DNA of 42,488 nucleotides. Source: Nemertoderma westbladi. Lineage: Eukaryota > Xenacoelomorpha > Nemertodermatida > Nemertodermatidae. Below the pieces are notes generated by a model. It was not told the DNA's origin and ran no database searches. It saw only the letters and a program-made list of their open reading frames with translations. Shown here piece by piece: positions 9,321 to 22,600 of the stretch (position 1 is its first letter; the number at the start of each line of letters is the position of its first letter). The DNA is taken from contig JAUCBJ010007579.1 of NCBI GenBank assembly GCA_032718475.1, positions 1 through 42,488 on the forward strand, in the 5' to 3' direction. The position numbers were made by a program, and so were the translations under genes.

Positions 9321-11974
9321 CTACCAAATGCTAAATTTCAGAGGTACGTACACTTTCGAGCTTAAAACACTATTGTAGGCAGACAATGGATAATAATTCA
9401 CAGTTTTGTCAGATAGAATGTCAACAAAACAATAACTATTAAATGTAGTGATTTGATTCAGACCAAGTTCTTCATGAATTTCAGAATTGTATTTTTCACA
9501 AAGGAAAGATGGTGTCCCCTCACGGCCATCTGTATGGAAACTCGAAAAAATATGCAAAATGTCATAAAATGATTCAGCAATGTCCACCAACCAATCGTGC
9601 TTATGGTACATAATGTCATTGATAGCAACCGAATCACTGACAAGGCATTGTTCATGGTCATCCGCAAATGCGCTTGTAAGAAGTAAGCTGACTGCATTTG
9701 GCTCGAGCAGTAAATCTTCAATACCTACTGAGTGGAGATTTGTATAAAAAACTGCTTCACCATTTATGAAAGTCTTTGTCTCTAAGTGGTATGTAACACT
9801 TAACTGGTGATTGGTTATCATCGTTTTTATAGGATTCTTAAAGTTCTGGGCTTTGCGAATAGTTTTCTTAAAGAAATAGTGTTTCGACTCATTCCGAAAT
9901 ACAGCATACTGGCACAATGGACCGTACCGAAGTATGAGCTCTGGATAATGATCCAAGAAATGGTGCTTTGGCTTTATAGATTCGCCAGGAAACAATGAAT
10001 ATAAAGTAACTTATGATCACGAATAAGCGAACTCAGTATTACAAGACTTCTTTGAGTTACATTAGTTGAAAAAACTCTCTCCATAATTAATCTGAGGGAC
10101 AAAATAACATCCCATAATGGACTTATAAATTCAACAATTTTATGTTCAAAAATAACTGGAAATAACTTCAATAATGTTCGAATTTCAGCTGCAGTACCTG
10201 GAAATATGGTTGTAGTGGTTGTGAGTGATGAGTATGGTATATTTCTTTTGTCACGTGTGTTGTATCTAAAGCCATTTATTAGTTAATTTATTTCAACCAA
10301 GGAGAGCCCATTCATGGATCTTGAAATTGCTTTGAAAACTAGTGCAAGCTCCAGTGGAGCAATTCCCTCCAGAATATCATGCATCGGATCTGGAGGAAGT
10401 GAGATGGTAGCATTAAATGATGAAAGTTTGTTAAAGGGGCATTCAGACTTTACACCATAAGTTTCTGTATCTTGTGCTAGCTGCAGACTGTACATTTCTG
10501 CAGTCCTGAACACAAAGTTAATTTCAGAACTAATATCCTGAATATCAAAATTTCGTGCCATGCAGTACCTGCATGGATACAACACATTGGGACTAAAGCA
10601 TTCGTTAAACCCACCAATCATATGAGCTCCCCGATTATCTGAAGATAGATGTAGTATTCCAACTCTAAGGTTTTTTAAGAAACCATTCTCAAGTTTTATT
10701 AGGTCATTGACAAGAGGTTCAAGAACAGTTTCCATACCATACAGTTTTAGAAGGGTTGACCTGAACATGAGGGCAATCTGAATTGATTTCATAGACGACC
10801 GAAACTGAACAGGTAAATTAAGTAAACTCCAGTAAATGACAGCCATTTTATTTTTTTTACGGGTTGTTCCAAGTGGATTAGTTATACCAAATTCGTCAAA
10901 ATATTAAGAAATTACGATTAGGCCATGAGGAGAACGGCATTGAAAAAATGCGTTTTCCTGGAAGTACTGGCCCGTTTGGAAATTACAAGTTTCGAATGAA
11001 ACAGAACCACATTCCTTTGGTGCAATCACGTTAATATGCTTTGCCACTGCTTCATCACTTAGAAAAAGTTGCAACATTTCTGATACAGGAATGAAGTAGT
11101 ATGTTCTGTAAGACTTACTCCTAGTACGAGTAGTACTATCATTGAGAACTATTTCTTGAGGGGGGACATATAGACAGTTCTCTTTGATATAATTTTTCCA
11201 GCGATAACAAGTTGATAAGTTAGTTGGTATTTCACCAGTACTCGATGGTATTCTACCTTCTGGAACAGAAGAACATTGGGTATATATTGGAAAACTTGAC
11301 TTAAGTTTGCTCATATTATCTTCGTCGAGTTTAAGATAATTTTGCAACGAAGAAAATGACGCTGCATTGAGTTCATTAATATCATTAATCATGGCCATGA
11401 TATTAGATTCTGCTATGTTATATATTAGATTACATTTCAGCAAAAACAATGCCAGTTGTTTAGTGGTATTGTCCTTGATAATCGAAATGCCGTCAGCATT
11501 TTCCATGTTTTCATTACCTGTGTTACCCCTCAGATTTTCAGGAACATCTTCTATGTCAAGTAAGTAAATGGATTTTAAACATTGCACTGCATTATCAGAA
11601 ATGTAACCACTGTGATATTTCGATATATGGGAAGAAAAATTGTTTTTGTCTTCTGAGCTGTAACTACAAAGCTTAAAAAAACATTCCATCTTATTCACAC
11701 CACAACGATTTGATACAACATGATGTCTCAGATCTTTTATAAAAACAAACTGTGAATTGGAAATGGCACATACAATTTGATGGCGAGTCCCAGAAAGTTG
11801 ATGCAATGAAAAATGGGTCTGCAGGATCTTTAAACTGCGGCATTTAAAAGAACACGAGATTTCATAACAAGGAAACGATACGGTTGACGCCAAAGCGTGG
11901 TGAACTATTCGATAGTGACTCAACAATGAAGACTCTGGTGAAATGACTCGTGAACATAGTTTACAAACTGGCAT
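9321..11974 (-). pseudogene. Zinc-finger RNase-H-like transposase-type gene, broken
   Basis: One minus frame runs from a likely ATG at 11972-11974 to the stop near 9321, about 880 codons. It is interrupted by in-frame TAA codons at 10904-10906 and 10283-10285 and by a frameshift near 9996-10010. The sequence reads on in frame across both stops. The N terminus has three C2H2-type zinc fingers (VCKLC...H...H, CYEISC...H...H, CFFKLC...H...H). Three blocks resemble an RNase-H-fold catalytic core: FDEFGITNPLG just after the first stop, LSSDNRGAHMIGGF, and DPMHDILEG. A later KPKHHFLDHYPELI block and RNESKHYFFKK are also family features. Multicopy ZnF-plus-DDE-like proteins with 'MHDxLEG' and 'PKHHFLxHYP' are known from fish and invertebrates and look transposon-derived (CACTA-related is my guess). 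Terminal repeats were not found. Confidence 0.7.
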
Positions 11975-12074
11975 TGTGCAACAATATATCAAAATAATAA
12001 TTATTATCAAAATCAATAGATTAGCTAACCTCATATAACATAAATAAATTGTTTGATTTAATAATATCAAGGTT

Positions 12075-12920
12075 GCATTATTTTGTTAACATTCAATAAA
12101 ATTAAAGTTTGAAATTAAAGTAAACAAACTATGTACATACTATATATGTACATACTACATACTACTGTGTATAGGAAAGGAACTGTACGGTGGCCCACCA
12201 TATTATGTTCAAGTCTGCTGACTAGAGACATTTCACAGTGACGTACTGGTATAAAACCATTAAGAATAATAAAACACGTTCGTGGGGCATCACGCAGCAC
12301 GCGAACTTGTGCAAGTTCGAAACAAGGTCGATTTGATCTGGAGTCAAAAGTTCGAGAGATATTTGCCCGTAACTTTAAAAAATATTGGAACTTTTTCTCT
12401 AGTATGCCAATACAAAATTTGGTTGAAAATGGTTAAAATCTTTAAAAGTTATTTACGAATGAATTTGAAATGAAAATGAAAGAGAACTACGCAGCGCGCA
12501 GTCGGCCAGTCGTACTGATTTTGTACCAGCACAGGGCCGTATTAACGGCGGGACTTTTGGGACTGCAGTCCCAGGCCCCGCGAAGGGTTTGGGGCCCCCC
12601 AGAAGAAAGAAATGTCCTTACATTAAATATAATATTGTGGGAATCACGTTTGAACATACAAAGAATATCGTACCCAGATGAACAAATGCGAAATCCACAT
12701 AACACATTATACTACTGAAAATATACCATACCATACCTCTCTGCCTCTCCAATTTCTCTCTGTAAACCTTGCCAAAGGGCAAGAAAGGCGGGGGGGGGGG
12801 GGGGGTGGTATTGGTGGTGATAATGTAACGAATATTACTAACAGTAGATAGCAGTAGGCTTACTATCAATGCTGTAACAGTGTAGAATTGAATGTCTCCC
12901 GTCTGCAGACTTAAACATAT
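12075..12920. other. Non-coding interval with two transposon-end signatures
   Basis: No gene is recognised. At 12271 begins cacgttcgtggggcatcacg, the MITE-end motif also found near 1020 and 30603. At 12529 begins cacagggccgtattaacggc, followed by the 14-bp palindrome gggactgcagtccc (12559-12572) and GGCCCC-rich sequence to about 12603. This resembles the terminal repeat of a hAT-type MITE. A 16-base G run is at 12790-12805. Confidence 0.45.
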
Positions 12921-13003
12921 TAAAAAAGGCAAAAGTGAGTACATTGATGTTAAAAAGGCAAAAGTGAGTACATTGACGTTATAAAGGCAAAAGTAGGTAC
13001 AGA
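12921..13003. repeat. Short tandem repeat, about 33-bp unit, 2.5 copies
   Basis: The phrase aaggcaaaagtgagtacatt appears at about 12927 and 12956, followed by a partial, diverged copy (aaaggcaaaagtaggtac) at 12984. Copies are separated by gatgtt/gacgtt-type spacers. Confidence 0.65.
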
Positions 13004-15190
13004 GAGGTTACTAATAATAATAAGTACTGGTAAAAAGCGGTATGCTAATAATACATGAATTAGGCCCTTTATAGTAATAGGAAAATAGGAAATTTTATAA
13101 ACCGTGAACCTATCACCTAAGCAGGCAGACAGAGGAAGTCTAAAAATTAAACTACACTTACTGACTTACCATACCACTACACCAACCAGTCATATTTAGT
13201 ATTTACATTTACATAGTTACCTACATCGTATGCCTTGCGATGAAAGAAGAAAAATCTGTATTAGGCCAAACAGTTTCCTCCTCTTAAACAATAGTTCTAC
13301 TGCTATTCACCAATCATAAACCAGTTATCAGGCAAGTTACCAGGGAAACGAATTTTGCTATAACCGTTTTGGTTAAATGTAAACAATGATTTACCATAAA
13401 TAGTTCATGGTGAAATTGCTAGATCTTTAATGGTATAAAAATAGAGTTCAATATTGTATGTATTTTACCTTAAATACATTATATTAAATCCCCAAAACGT
13501 ATCTGGATTATTGTATGTGTTACACCATAATTTAATCGTGGTGAAAATAAATACGGCTCTTGGTATAATTGGGATTTCTGTTGAATTTTGACACATTTGT
13601 TTAAATGCAAAATAATGTAGCTAACTTTATTATATTTCTCAAATATTTTGAGGCAAAACAGTTCACTTTCAAGAAACCATTCTAGGTATTTTACCTAGTT
13701 TAAAAAGGAACAATTTTGCCACAAATCATTTAAAAGAAAAACGCCCTTACTGTGGTGTATTGATGCACTTATGATTTTACCATAATAAATATGAAGCAAA
13801 TTTTTCCATTTTTTTTACAGTGTAGGATGTCAGGGAAACGGAATTAATTAGATTGAAAATTTACTTTTAAAATTAAATTAGTCTGTTTATCGCTGTTCGT
13901 GTGCAGTGTTCTAAAATTAATTAATAAATGTAAAAGTTTTCGGAGTATAATGGAGTATTTCAGGCATTTACTGCAAACTAATGCAAAAGTATCTTGTTGA
14001 TAATTGTGGCTTTACTCTCCGGAAATGGCTACTGACCGGACCCATTGACCGGACCCTCTAAATACCGTATTGAAGCTTTTTATTTGATTTATATTTTACT
14101 TGTGTATTATTGACCGGACCCTTTACATGTGTAAATGGTAACATGTGTTAACTTTCTTTATGGTTTTGGTTCCCTCAACACGTCTCTGTAACCTGCTCAC
14201 TTTACTCTCCTGCTCGTACAGGCCCCATTGTATTCATATGCTTCTGGCGAACTGCATATGGTCCTAGACTGGAGATTATGGGTGGGGGGTAATCGATGGG
14301 CGTAGACGTACGTCTACCCGGGGTAAACGTACGTCTACACCCATGGCTACGCCTACGCCTAGGCCTACATCAAACTAGACTTACAATACTTATAGCCAGG
14401 ATAGGAGAGAAGCAGGTTACAAAGGCAGGTTGAAAATAACCAAAACAATAAACGAGAATTAGGAATATCGTAGATCCAATTTAATTGAAAATCAACAGCT
14501 TGGGAATCATCAATCAGATGTATAGGTCTATCTTAGGCTACGTTTGTAGGCGTTGCGTTTAACCACAGACTGCTCTGCTATTAAATTACCAGCATGTTGC
14601 CATGGTGGGCCACAGGCGGGGGCAATCCTGCAGTCACATGGCGTTAAGCGAAGAAAACGATAAATCTTGTTAGCAGATCAAATATAAAAAAACAAGTGCA
14701 TACATACTGTATAATCATACCCAGTTGATTTACACCTAACATTTAATTCACAAATTTAATAAATTTAAATAATAAAGCTAAGTAAATACTACATTCAGGA
14801 TTCAGTTATTTAAATTTATTACCATTTACTTGTAGTAAGTATTTTAAAAGTAGAGAGCAATATTATAGTAGAACGCTTTCGTAGTATTTTAGTTTTGTAT
14901 ATTTAGGTAAAGCCTATCAAACGATAAGGTAATTCTGTAGGCTTGTTATTGAAACATTTATTGATTAGTAAACATTAAATTAATACTTATTTCTCTGTTC
15001 TCTCTTATGTAGTTAATTTTGAGCGCAAATTTGCGATTTTTAAACCAGCTACCGGTCGATATAGAATGTCTTTATCGTATAATAAAGTATTCGTAAATAA
15101 AGTAATTAATGAATAAACTGCAAACTAAATACTGAAATATGAGTATTAATAATTCACTATAATAAAATCCACTAGATGGTGCACCACACA
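13004..15190. other. Non-coding AT-rich interval with a palindrome
   Basis: No gene is recognised. A near-perfect 45-bp palindrome sits at 14298-14342 (described separately). A stretch at about 13380-13825 has repeated 'accat/atggtgaaa' words in both orientations and ends in ttttttttacagtgtagg, like the end of a MITE. The phrase tgaccggaccc occurs three times between 14033 and 14122. An inverted copy of the dispersed motif (aaccaaaacaataaacgag) is at 14437-14455. Confidence 0.5.
14298..14342. repeat. 45-bp near-perfect palindrome with nested tagacgtacgtcta
   Basis: The left half is gggcgtagacgtacgtctac and the right half is its near-exact reverse complement, centred at about 14320. Each arm contains a smaller palindrome around acgtacgt. 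Only a few symmetric positions mismatch. It would form a cruciform or hairpin, or be a compound binding site. No gene start lies next to it. Confidence 0.7.
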
Positions 15191-15703
15191 CTAAGCATCT
15201 TCCTCTCCGTATTTTACGATATGAACGAACCGCTTATAATCAAAGTTCCCTTTCTTGTCGATAGGGGCGCCTCTGTAAACTTGGTCCACTTCCTCTTCCT
15301 GAAGACGATCTCCCATTCCCATCAACAGCTTCCTCAGCTTCTTATCGTTTATCTTCCCGGTGGCATCTGGGTCGAACATCTTGAAGGCGTTCAATATGGT
15401 GTCTTCGGGATCCGTTCCCGTTAACTTGTCTCCAAACATTGTCAGGAACATGGTGAAGTTGATGGCCCCAGCTGCTTCGTTCATCATTTCTTCCAGCTCA
15501 TCATCCTTCGGCTCCTTTCCAAATGAACTCAGGGTTCCCTTCAAGTCTTCCTTGCTGATGAAACCATCTTTATCTTGATCCATCATCCCGAATGCTTCTT
15601 TAAACTCTTGCACCTGGTTCTGTGCGAACATCGCGAATACATTACTCGTTGCTCGCTGGGCATGCTTCTTACCACCGGCTGCTTTCTTTGCTTTACTAGC
15701 CAT
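15191..15703 (-). CDS. Myosin regulatory light chain, intronless
   Basis: A complete 170-codon ORF matches the non-muscle/smooth-muscle type regulatory light chain (family about 170-175 residues). The basic N-terminal arm carries the kinase target QRATSNVF with Thr19 and Ser20, the site phosphorylated by MLCK/ROCK-type kinases to activate the motor. EF-hand 1 (loop about 42-53, [12 protein letters not shown]) keeps its acidic ligands and is the one metal-binding hand expected. [19 protein letters not shown] and [11 protein letters not shown] are strong family signatures. The light chain wraps the IQ motif of the myosin heavy-chain neck. There is no intron, which is unusual for animal genes of this family, so a retrocopy is possible. 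The ORF is intact and key residues are kept, which argues for function. Poly(A) traces were not found. Confidence 0.93.
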   Translation of the reverse strand: MASKAKKAAGGKKHAQRATSNVFAMFAQNQVQEFKEAFGMMDQDKDGFISKEDLKGTLSSFGKEPKDDELEEMMNEAAGAINFTMFLTMFGDKLTGTDPEDTILNAFKMFDPDATGKINDKKLRKLLMGMGDRLQEEEVDQVYRGAPIDKKGNFDYKRFVHIVKYGEEDA

Positions 15704-16600
15704 ATTGAATTATTATTGGTTTTCCAAATATTCTAAACTCGACAATAAATAAATGTTATACACTTTATTTAATCTCGGATAGCTGAAGAATGCTTCAATA
15801 CGCCATATATTGCCAGTAGTAAAGCAAAGCAGGAACACCTCCAGCCGAGAGATGTACTTTCCCATTGGTGGTTAGTATCTCTGTCTAGGTTCAGTCAATG
15901 TTAGCCAACTAATGTCACCGACCTTGTCTGTCAGCTTTACTAAACCCAATAAATGGAGTCTAGGATTGCAAGATGGAGAGAGGCTGGCTTTAGCTGAAGT
16001 GGTAATGGTTTCTAGCAAATAAGAATCAGACATGCTTTCAAGGTCTAATATAGTAGATACTAAATTGATTTTTTTCTGTAAGTATAATCGTATACTATAC
16101 ATGTTGTATAAACACCTACTCCCATCTTGACGAAGTAATATCTCACCTTGGAGATGAAAAGGATCAAAGGGTGTTAAAAGTATAATGAACAGTAAACGGT
16201 GGTAAGCTATTCTAACTAAAAGATAAATCGCGAGTCAATAGTACAGGTTTAGTTTCATTTTTGCTCGTAATCAGATATCGATGTTTCCATGGAGTGGATC
16301 AATAGAGAACGAGAACCCCATATCTACTCGTTTATTGTTTTGGTTAGAATGGCCTGCCCTGCCACTGTGTATTAACTTTTTTATAATTAACATTTCCGAA
16401 TCATCGAGATGGGATTTCTGTGAATCAATCAATCAATCAAATTATATTTATATAGCGCTAAAAACTTAAATTTAAAATTAGACTCTAAACGCTGCAACTT
16501 TCGAGTTAACAATGACATAAAGTAGTTAATTAAAATAGTTCGGTAAAAATAATTAAATAAAATAAGTAAAACTAATGTAGTTAATTAAAATTGGGTTGAC
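15704..16600. other. Upstream region of the light chain gene and dispersed repeats
   Basis: The first few hundred bases are the presumed promoter and 5' UTR of the light chain gene; no core element is clear. A 76-codon minus ORF at 15872-16102 has no recognisable domain and is not called. At 16326-16345 is another copy of the motif tttattgttttggttagaat. At 16421-16460 is (aatc)n followed by ttatatttatatagcgct, a common ending of animal SINE/MITE copies. Confidence 0.45.
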
Positions 16601-19600
16601 CCAGATCTCACGGTCAGCCATACACAGTACCGGCGGACCCAGCAACAAAGCACCCATAGATCACGCCGTCAGCCATACACAGTACCGGCGGACCCAGCAA
16701 CATAGCTACCCCAGATCTCGCGGTCAGCCATACACAGTACCGGCGGACCCAGCAACATAGCTACCCCAGATCTCGCGGTCAGCCATACACAGTACCGGCG
16801 GACCCAGCAACATAGCGACCCCAGATCTCCCGGTCAGCCATACACAGTGCCGGCAGACCCAGCAACAAAGCCCCCATAGATCACGCGGTCAGCCATACAC
16901 AGTACCGGCGGACCCAGCAACATAGCTACCCCAGATCTCGCGGTCAGCCATACACAGTACCGGCGGACCCAGCAACATAGCGACCCCAGATCTCACGGCC
17001 AGCCACACACAGTACCGGCGGACCCAGCAACATAGCGACCCCAGATCACGCGGTCAGCCATACACAGTACCGGTGGACCAAGCAACATAGCGACCCCAGA
17101 TCTCACGGTCAGCCAAACACAGTGCCGGCGGACCCAGCAACATAGCGACCCCAGATCTCACGGTCAGCCATACACAGTACCGGTGGACCCAGCAACATAG
17201 CGACCACAGATCTCGCGGTCAGCCATACACAGTGCCGGTGGACCCAGCAACATAACGCCCCTAGATCGCGCGGTCAGCCATACACAGTACCGGCGGACCC
17301 AGCAACATAGCGACCCCAGATCTCACGGTCAGCCATACACAGTACCGGCGGACCCAGCAACATAGCGCCCCAGATCTCGCGGTCAGCCATACACGGTACC
17401 GGAGGACCCAGCAACATAGCGACCCCAGATCTCACGGTCAGCCATACACAGTGCCGGTGGACCCAGCAACAAAGCACCCATAGATCGCGAGGTCAGCCAT
17501 ACACAGTGCCGGTGGACCCAGCAACATAGCGCCCCAGATCTCGCGGTCAGCCATACACGGTACCGGAGGACCCAGCAACATAGCGACCCCAGATCTCACG
17601 GTCAGCCATACACAGTGCCGGTGGACCCAGCAACAAAGCACCCATAGATCGCGAGGTCAGCCATACACAGTACCGGCGGACCCAGCAACATAGCGACCCC
17701 AGATCTCACGGTCAGCCATACACAGTACCGGCGGACCCAGCAACATAGCGACCCCAGATCTCACGGTCAGCCATACACAGTGCCGGTGGACCCAGCAACA
17801 TAGCGACCCCAGATCGCGCGGTCAGCCATACACAGTGCCGGTGGACCCAGCAACATAGCGACCCCAGATCTCACGGTCAGCCATACACAGTGCCGGTGGA
17901 CCCAGCAACAAAGCACCCATAGATCGCGCGGTCAGCCATACACAGTGCCGCGGACCCAGCAACATAGCGACCCCAGATCTCACGGTCAGCCATACACAGT
18001 ACCGGCGGACCCAGCAACATAGCACCCATAGATCGCGAGGTCAGCCATACACAGTACCGGCGGACCCAGCAACATAGCGACCCCAGATCCCACGGTCATC
18101 CATACACAGTACCGGAGGACACAGCAACATAGCGACCCCAGATCCCACGGTCAGCCATACACAGTGCCGGAGGACCCAGCAACAAAGCACCCATAGATCG
18201 CGAGGTCAGCCATACACAGTACCGGCGGACCCAGCAACATAGCGACCCCAGATCCCACGGTCAGCCATACACAGTACCGGAGGACACAGCAACATAGCGA
18301 CCCCAGATCTCGCGGTCAGCCATACACAGTGCCGGTGGACCCAGCAACAAAGCACCCATAGATCGCGCGGTCAGCCATACACAGTACCGGCGGACCCAGC
18401 AACATAGCACCCCCAGATCCCACGGTCAGCCATACACGCCGGCGGACCCAGCAACATAACGCCCCTAGATCTCGCGGTCAGCCATACACAGTACCGGAGG
18501 ACACAGCAACATAGCGACCCCAGATCCCACGGTCAGCCATACACAGTGCCGGTGGACCCAGCAACAAAGCACCCATAGATCGCGCGGTCAGCTATACACA
18601 GTACCGGCGGACCCAGCAACATAGCGACCCCAGATCTCACGGTCAGCCATACACAGTACCGGCGGACCCAGCAACATAGCGACCCCAGATCTCACGGTCA
18701 GCCATACACAGTGCCGGTGGACCCAGCAACAAAGCACCCATAGATCGCGCGATCAGCCATACACAGTGCCGCGGACCCAACAACATAGCGCCCCCAGATC
18801 TCGCGGTCAGCCATACACAGTACCGGAGGACCCAGCAACATAGCGCCCCCAGATCTCGCGGTCAGCCATACACAGTACCGGTGGACCCAGCAACAAAGCA
18901 CCCATAGATCGCGAGGTCAGCCATACACAGTACCGGCGGACCCAGCAACATAGCGACCCCAGATCTCACGGTCAGCCATACACAGTGCCGGAGGACCCAG
19001 CAACAAAGCACCCATAGATCGCGAGGTCAGCCATACACAGTACCGGCGGACCCAGCAACATAGCGACCCCAGATCCCACGGTCAGCCATACACAGTACCG
19101 GAGGACACAGCAACATAGCGACCCCAGATCCCACGGTCAGCCATACACAGTACCGGTGGACCAAGCAACATAGCGACCCAGATCTCGCGGTCAGCCATAC
19201 ACAGTACCGGTGGACCCAGCAACATAGCGCCCATAGATCGCGAGGTCAGCCATACACAGTACCGGCGGACCCAGCAATATAGCGACCCCAGATCTCACGG
19301 TCAGCCATACACAGTGCCGGAGGACCCAGCAACATAGCGACCCAGATCTCGCGGTCAGCCATACACAGTACCGGTGGACCCAGCAACATAGCGCCCATAG
19401 ATCGCGAGGTCAGCCATACACAGTACCGGCGGACCCAGCAACATAGCGACCCCAGATCTCACGGTCAGCCATACACAGTACCGGCGGACCCAGCAACATA
19501 GCGACCCCAGATCTCACGGTCAGCCATACACAGTACCGGCGGACCCAGCAACATAGCGACCCCAGATCTCACGGTCAGCCACACACATGACCGGCGGACC

Positions 19601-22600
19601 CAGTAACATAGCGACCCCAGATCTCGCGGTCAGCCATACACAGTGCCGGCAGACCCAGCAACATAGCGACCCCAGATCTCACGGTCAGCCACACACAGTG
19701 CCGGCGGACCCAGTAACATAGCGACCTCAGATCTCGCGGTCAGCCATACACAGTGCCGGCAGACCCAGCAACATAGCGACCACAGATCTCGCGGTCAGCC
19801 ATACACAGTGCCGGCGGACCCAGCAACATAGCACCCCCAGATCCCACGGTCAGCCATACACAGTGCCGGCGGACCCAGCAACATAGCACCCATAGATCGC
19901 GCGGTCAGCCATACACAGTGCCGGCGGACCCAGCAACATAGCACCCCCAGATCCCACGGACAGCCATACACAGTGCCGGCGGACCCAGCAAAATAGCGAC
20001 CCCAGATCTCGCGGTCAGCCATACACAGTGCCGGTGGACCCAGCAACAAAGCACCCATAGATCGCGCGGTCAGCCATACACAGTACCGGCGGACCCAGCA
20101 ACATAGCACCCCCAGATCCCACGGTCAGCCATACACAGTGCCGGCGGACCCAGCAACAAAGCACCCATAGATCGCGCGGTCAGCCATACACAGTACCGGA
20201 GGACACAGCAACATAGCGACCCAAGATCCCACGGTCAGCCATACACAGTGCCGGTGGACCCAGCAACAAAGCACCCATAGATCGCGCGGTCAGCCATACA
20301 CAGTACCGGCGGACCCAGAAACATAGCGACCCCAGATCTCACGGTCAGCCATACACAGTACCGGCGGACCCAGCAACATAGCGACCCCAGATCTCACGGT
20401 CAGCCATACACAGTGCCGGTGGACCCAGCAACAAAGCACCCATAGATCGCGCGATCAGCCATACACAGTACCGGCGGACCCAGCAACATAGCGACCCCAG
20501 ATCTCACGGTCAGCCATACACAGTGCCGGTGGACCCAGCAACAAAGCACCCATAGATCGCGCGATCAGCCATACACAGTGCCGCGGACCCAACAACATAG
20601 CGCCCCCAGATCTCGCGGTCAGCCATACACAGTACCTGAGGACCCAGCAACATAGCGCCCCCAGATCTCGCGGTCAGCCATACACAGTACCGGTGGACCC
20701 AGCAACAAAGCACCCATAGATCGCGAGGTCAGCCATACACAGTACCGGCGGACCCAGCAACATAGCTACCCCAGATCTCACGGTCAGCCATACACAGTGC
20801 CGGAGGACCCAGCAACAAAGCACCCATAGATCGCGAGGTCAGCCATACACAGTACCGGCGGACCCAGCAACATAGCGACCCCAGATCCCACGGTCAGCCA
20901 TACACAGTACCGGAGGACACAGCAACATAGCGACCCCAGATCCCACGGTCAGCCATACACAGTACCGGTGGACCCAGCAACATAGCGCCCATAGATCGCG
21001 AGGTCAGCCATACACAGTACCGGCGGACCCAGCAATATAGCGACCCCAGATCTCACGGTCAGCCATACACAGTGCCGGAGGACCCAGCAACATAGCGACC
21101 CAGATCTCGCGGTCAGCCATACACAGTACCGGTGGACCCAGCAACATAGCGCCCATAGATCGCGAGGTCAGCCATACACAGTACCGGCGGACCCAGCAAC
21201 ATAGCGACCCCAGATCTCACGGTCAGCCATACACAGTACCGGCGGACCCAGCAACATAGCGACCCCAGATCTCACGGTCAGCCATACACAGTACCGGCGG
21301 ACCCAGCAACATAGCGACCCCAGATCTCACGGTCAGCCACACACATGCCCGGCGGACCCAGTAACATAGCGACCCCAGATCTCGCGGTCAGCCATACACA
21401 GTGCCGGCAGACCCAGCAACATAGCGACCCCAGATCTCACGGTCAGCCACACACAGTGCCGGCGGACCCAGTAACATAGCGACCTCAGATCTCGCGGTCA
21501 GCCATACACAGTGCCGGCAGACCCAGCAACATAGCGACCACAGATCTCGCGGTCAGCCATACACAGTGCCGGCGGACCCAGCAACATAGCACCCCCAGAT
21601 CCCACGGTCAGCCATACACAGTGCCGGCGGACCCAGCAACATAGCACCCATAGATCGCGCGGTCAGCCATACACAGTGCCGGCGGACCCAGCAACATAGC
21701 ACCCCCAGATCCCACGGTCAGCCATACACAGTGCCGGCGGACCCAGCAAAATAGCGACCCCAGATCTCGCGGTCAGCCATACACAGTGCCGGTGGACCCA
21801 GCAACAAAGCACCCATAGATCGCGCGGTCAGCCATACACAGTACCGGCGGACCCAGCAACATAGCACCCCCAGATCCCACGGTCAGCCATACACAGTGCC
21901 GGCGGACCCAGCAACAAAGCACCCATAGATCGCGCGGTCAGCCATACACAGTACCGGAGGACACAGCAACATAGCGACCCCAGATCCCACGGTCAGCCAT
22001 ACACAGTGCCGGTGGACCCAGCAACAAAGCACCCATAGATCGCGCGGTCAGCCATACACAGTACCGGCGGACCCAGCAACATAGCGACCCCAGATCTCAC
22101 GGTCAGCCATACACAGTACCGGCGGACCCAGCAACATAGCGACCCCAGATCTCACGGTCAGCCATACACAGTGCCGGTGGACCCAGCAACAAAGCACCCA
22201 TAGATCGCGCGATCAGCCATACACAGTGCCGCGGACCCAACAACATAGCGCCCCCAGATCTCGCGGTCAGCCATACACAGTACCGGAGGACCCAGCAACA
22301 TAGCGCCCCCAGATCTCGCGGTCAGCCATACACAGTACCGGTGGACCCAGCAACAAAGCACCCATAGATCGCGAGGTCAGCCATACACAGTACCGGCGGA
22401 CCCAGCAACATAGCGACCCCAGATCTCACGGTCAGCCATACACAGTGCCGGAGGACCCAGCAACAAAGCACCCATAGATCGCGAGGTCAGCCATACACAG
22501 TACCGGCGGACCCAGCAACATAGCGACCCCAGATCCCACGGTCAGCCATACACAGTACCGGAGGACACAGCAACATAGCGACCCCAGATCCCACGGTCAG

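Noticed and set aside
9974-10846. Separate small genes at 9974-10171 and 10283-10846
   Set aside because: They share one frame with the ORF at 10904-12070 and read on in frame across stops, so they are parts of one broken transposase-type gene.
15872-16102. 76-codon minus ORF upstream of the light chain gene
   Set aside because: No recognisable domain, homology or splice signals.
17274-22361. Seven small minus-strand ORFs beginning MLCCWV
   Set aside because: They are frame-cycling translations of the 55-bp satellite, with no start context or independent conservation.
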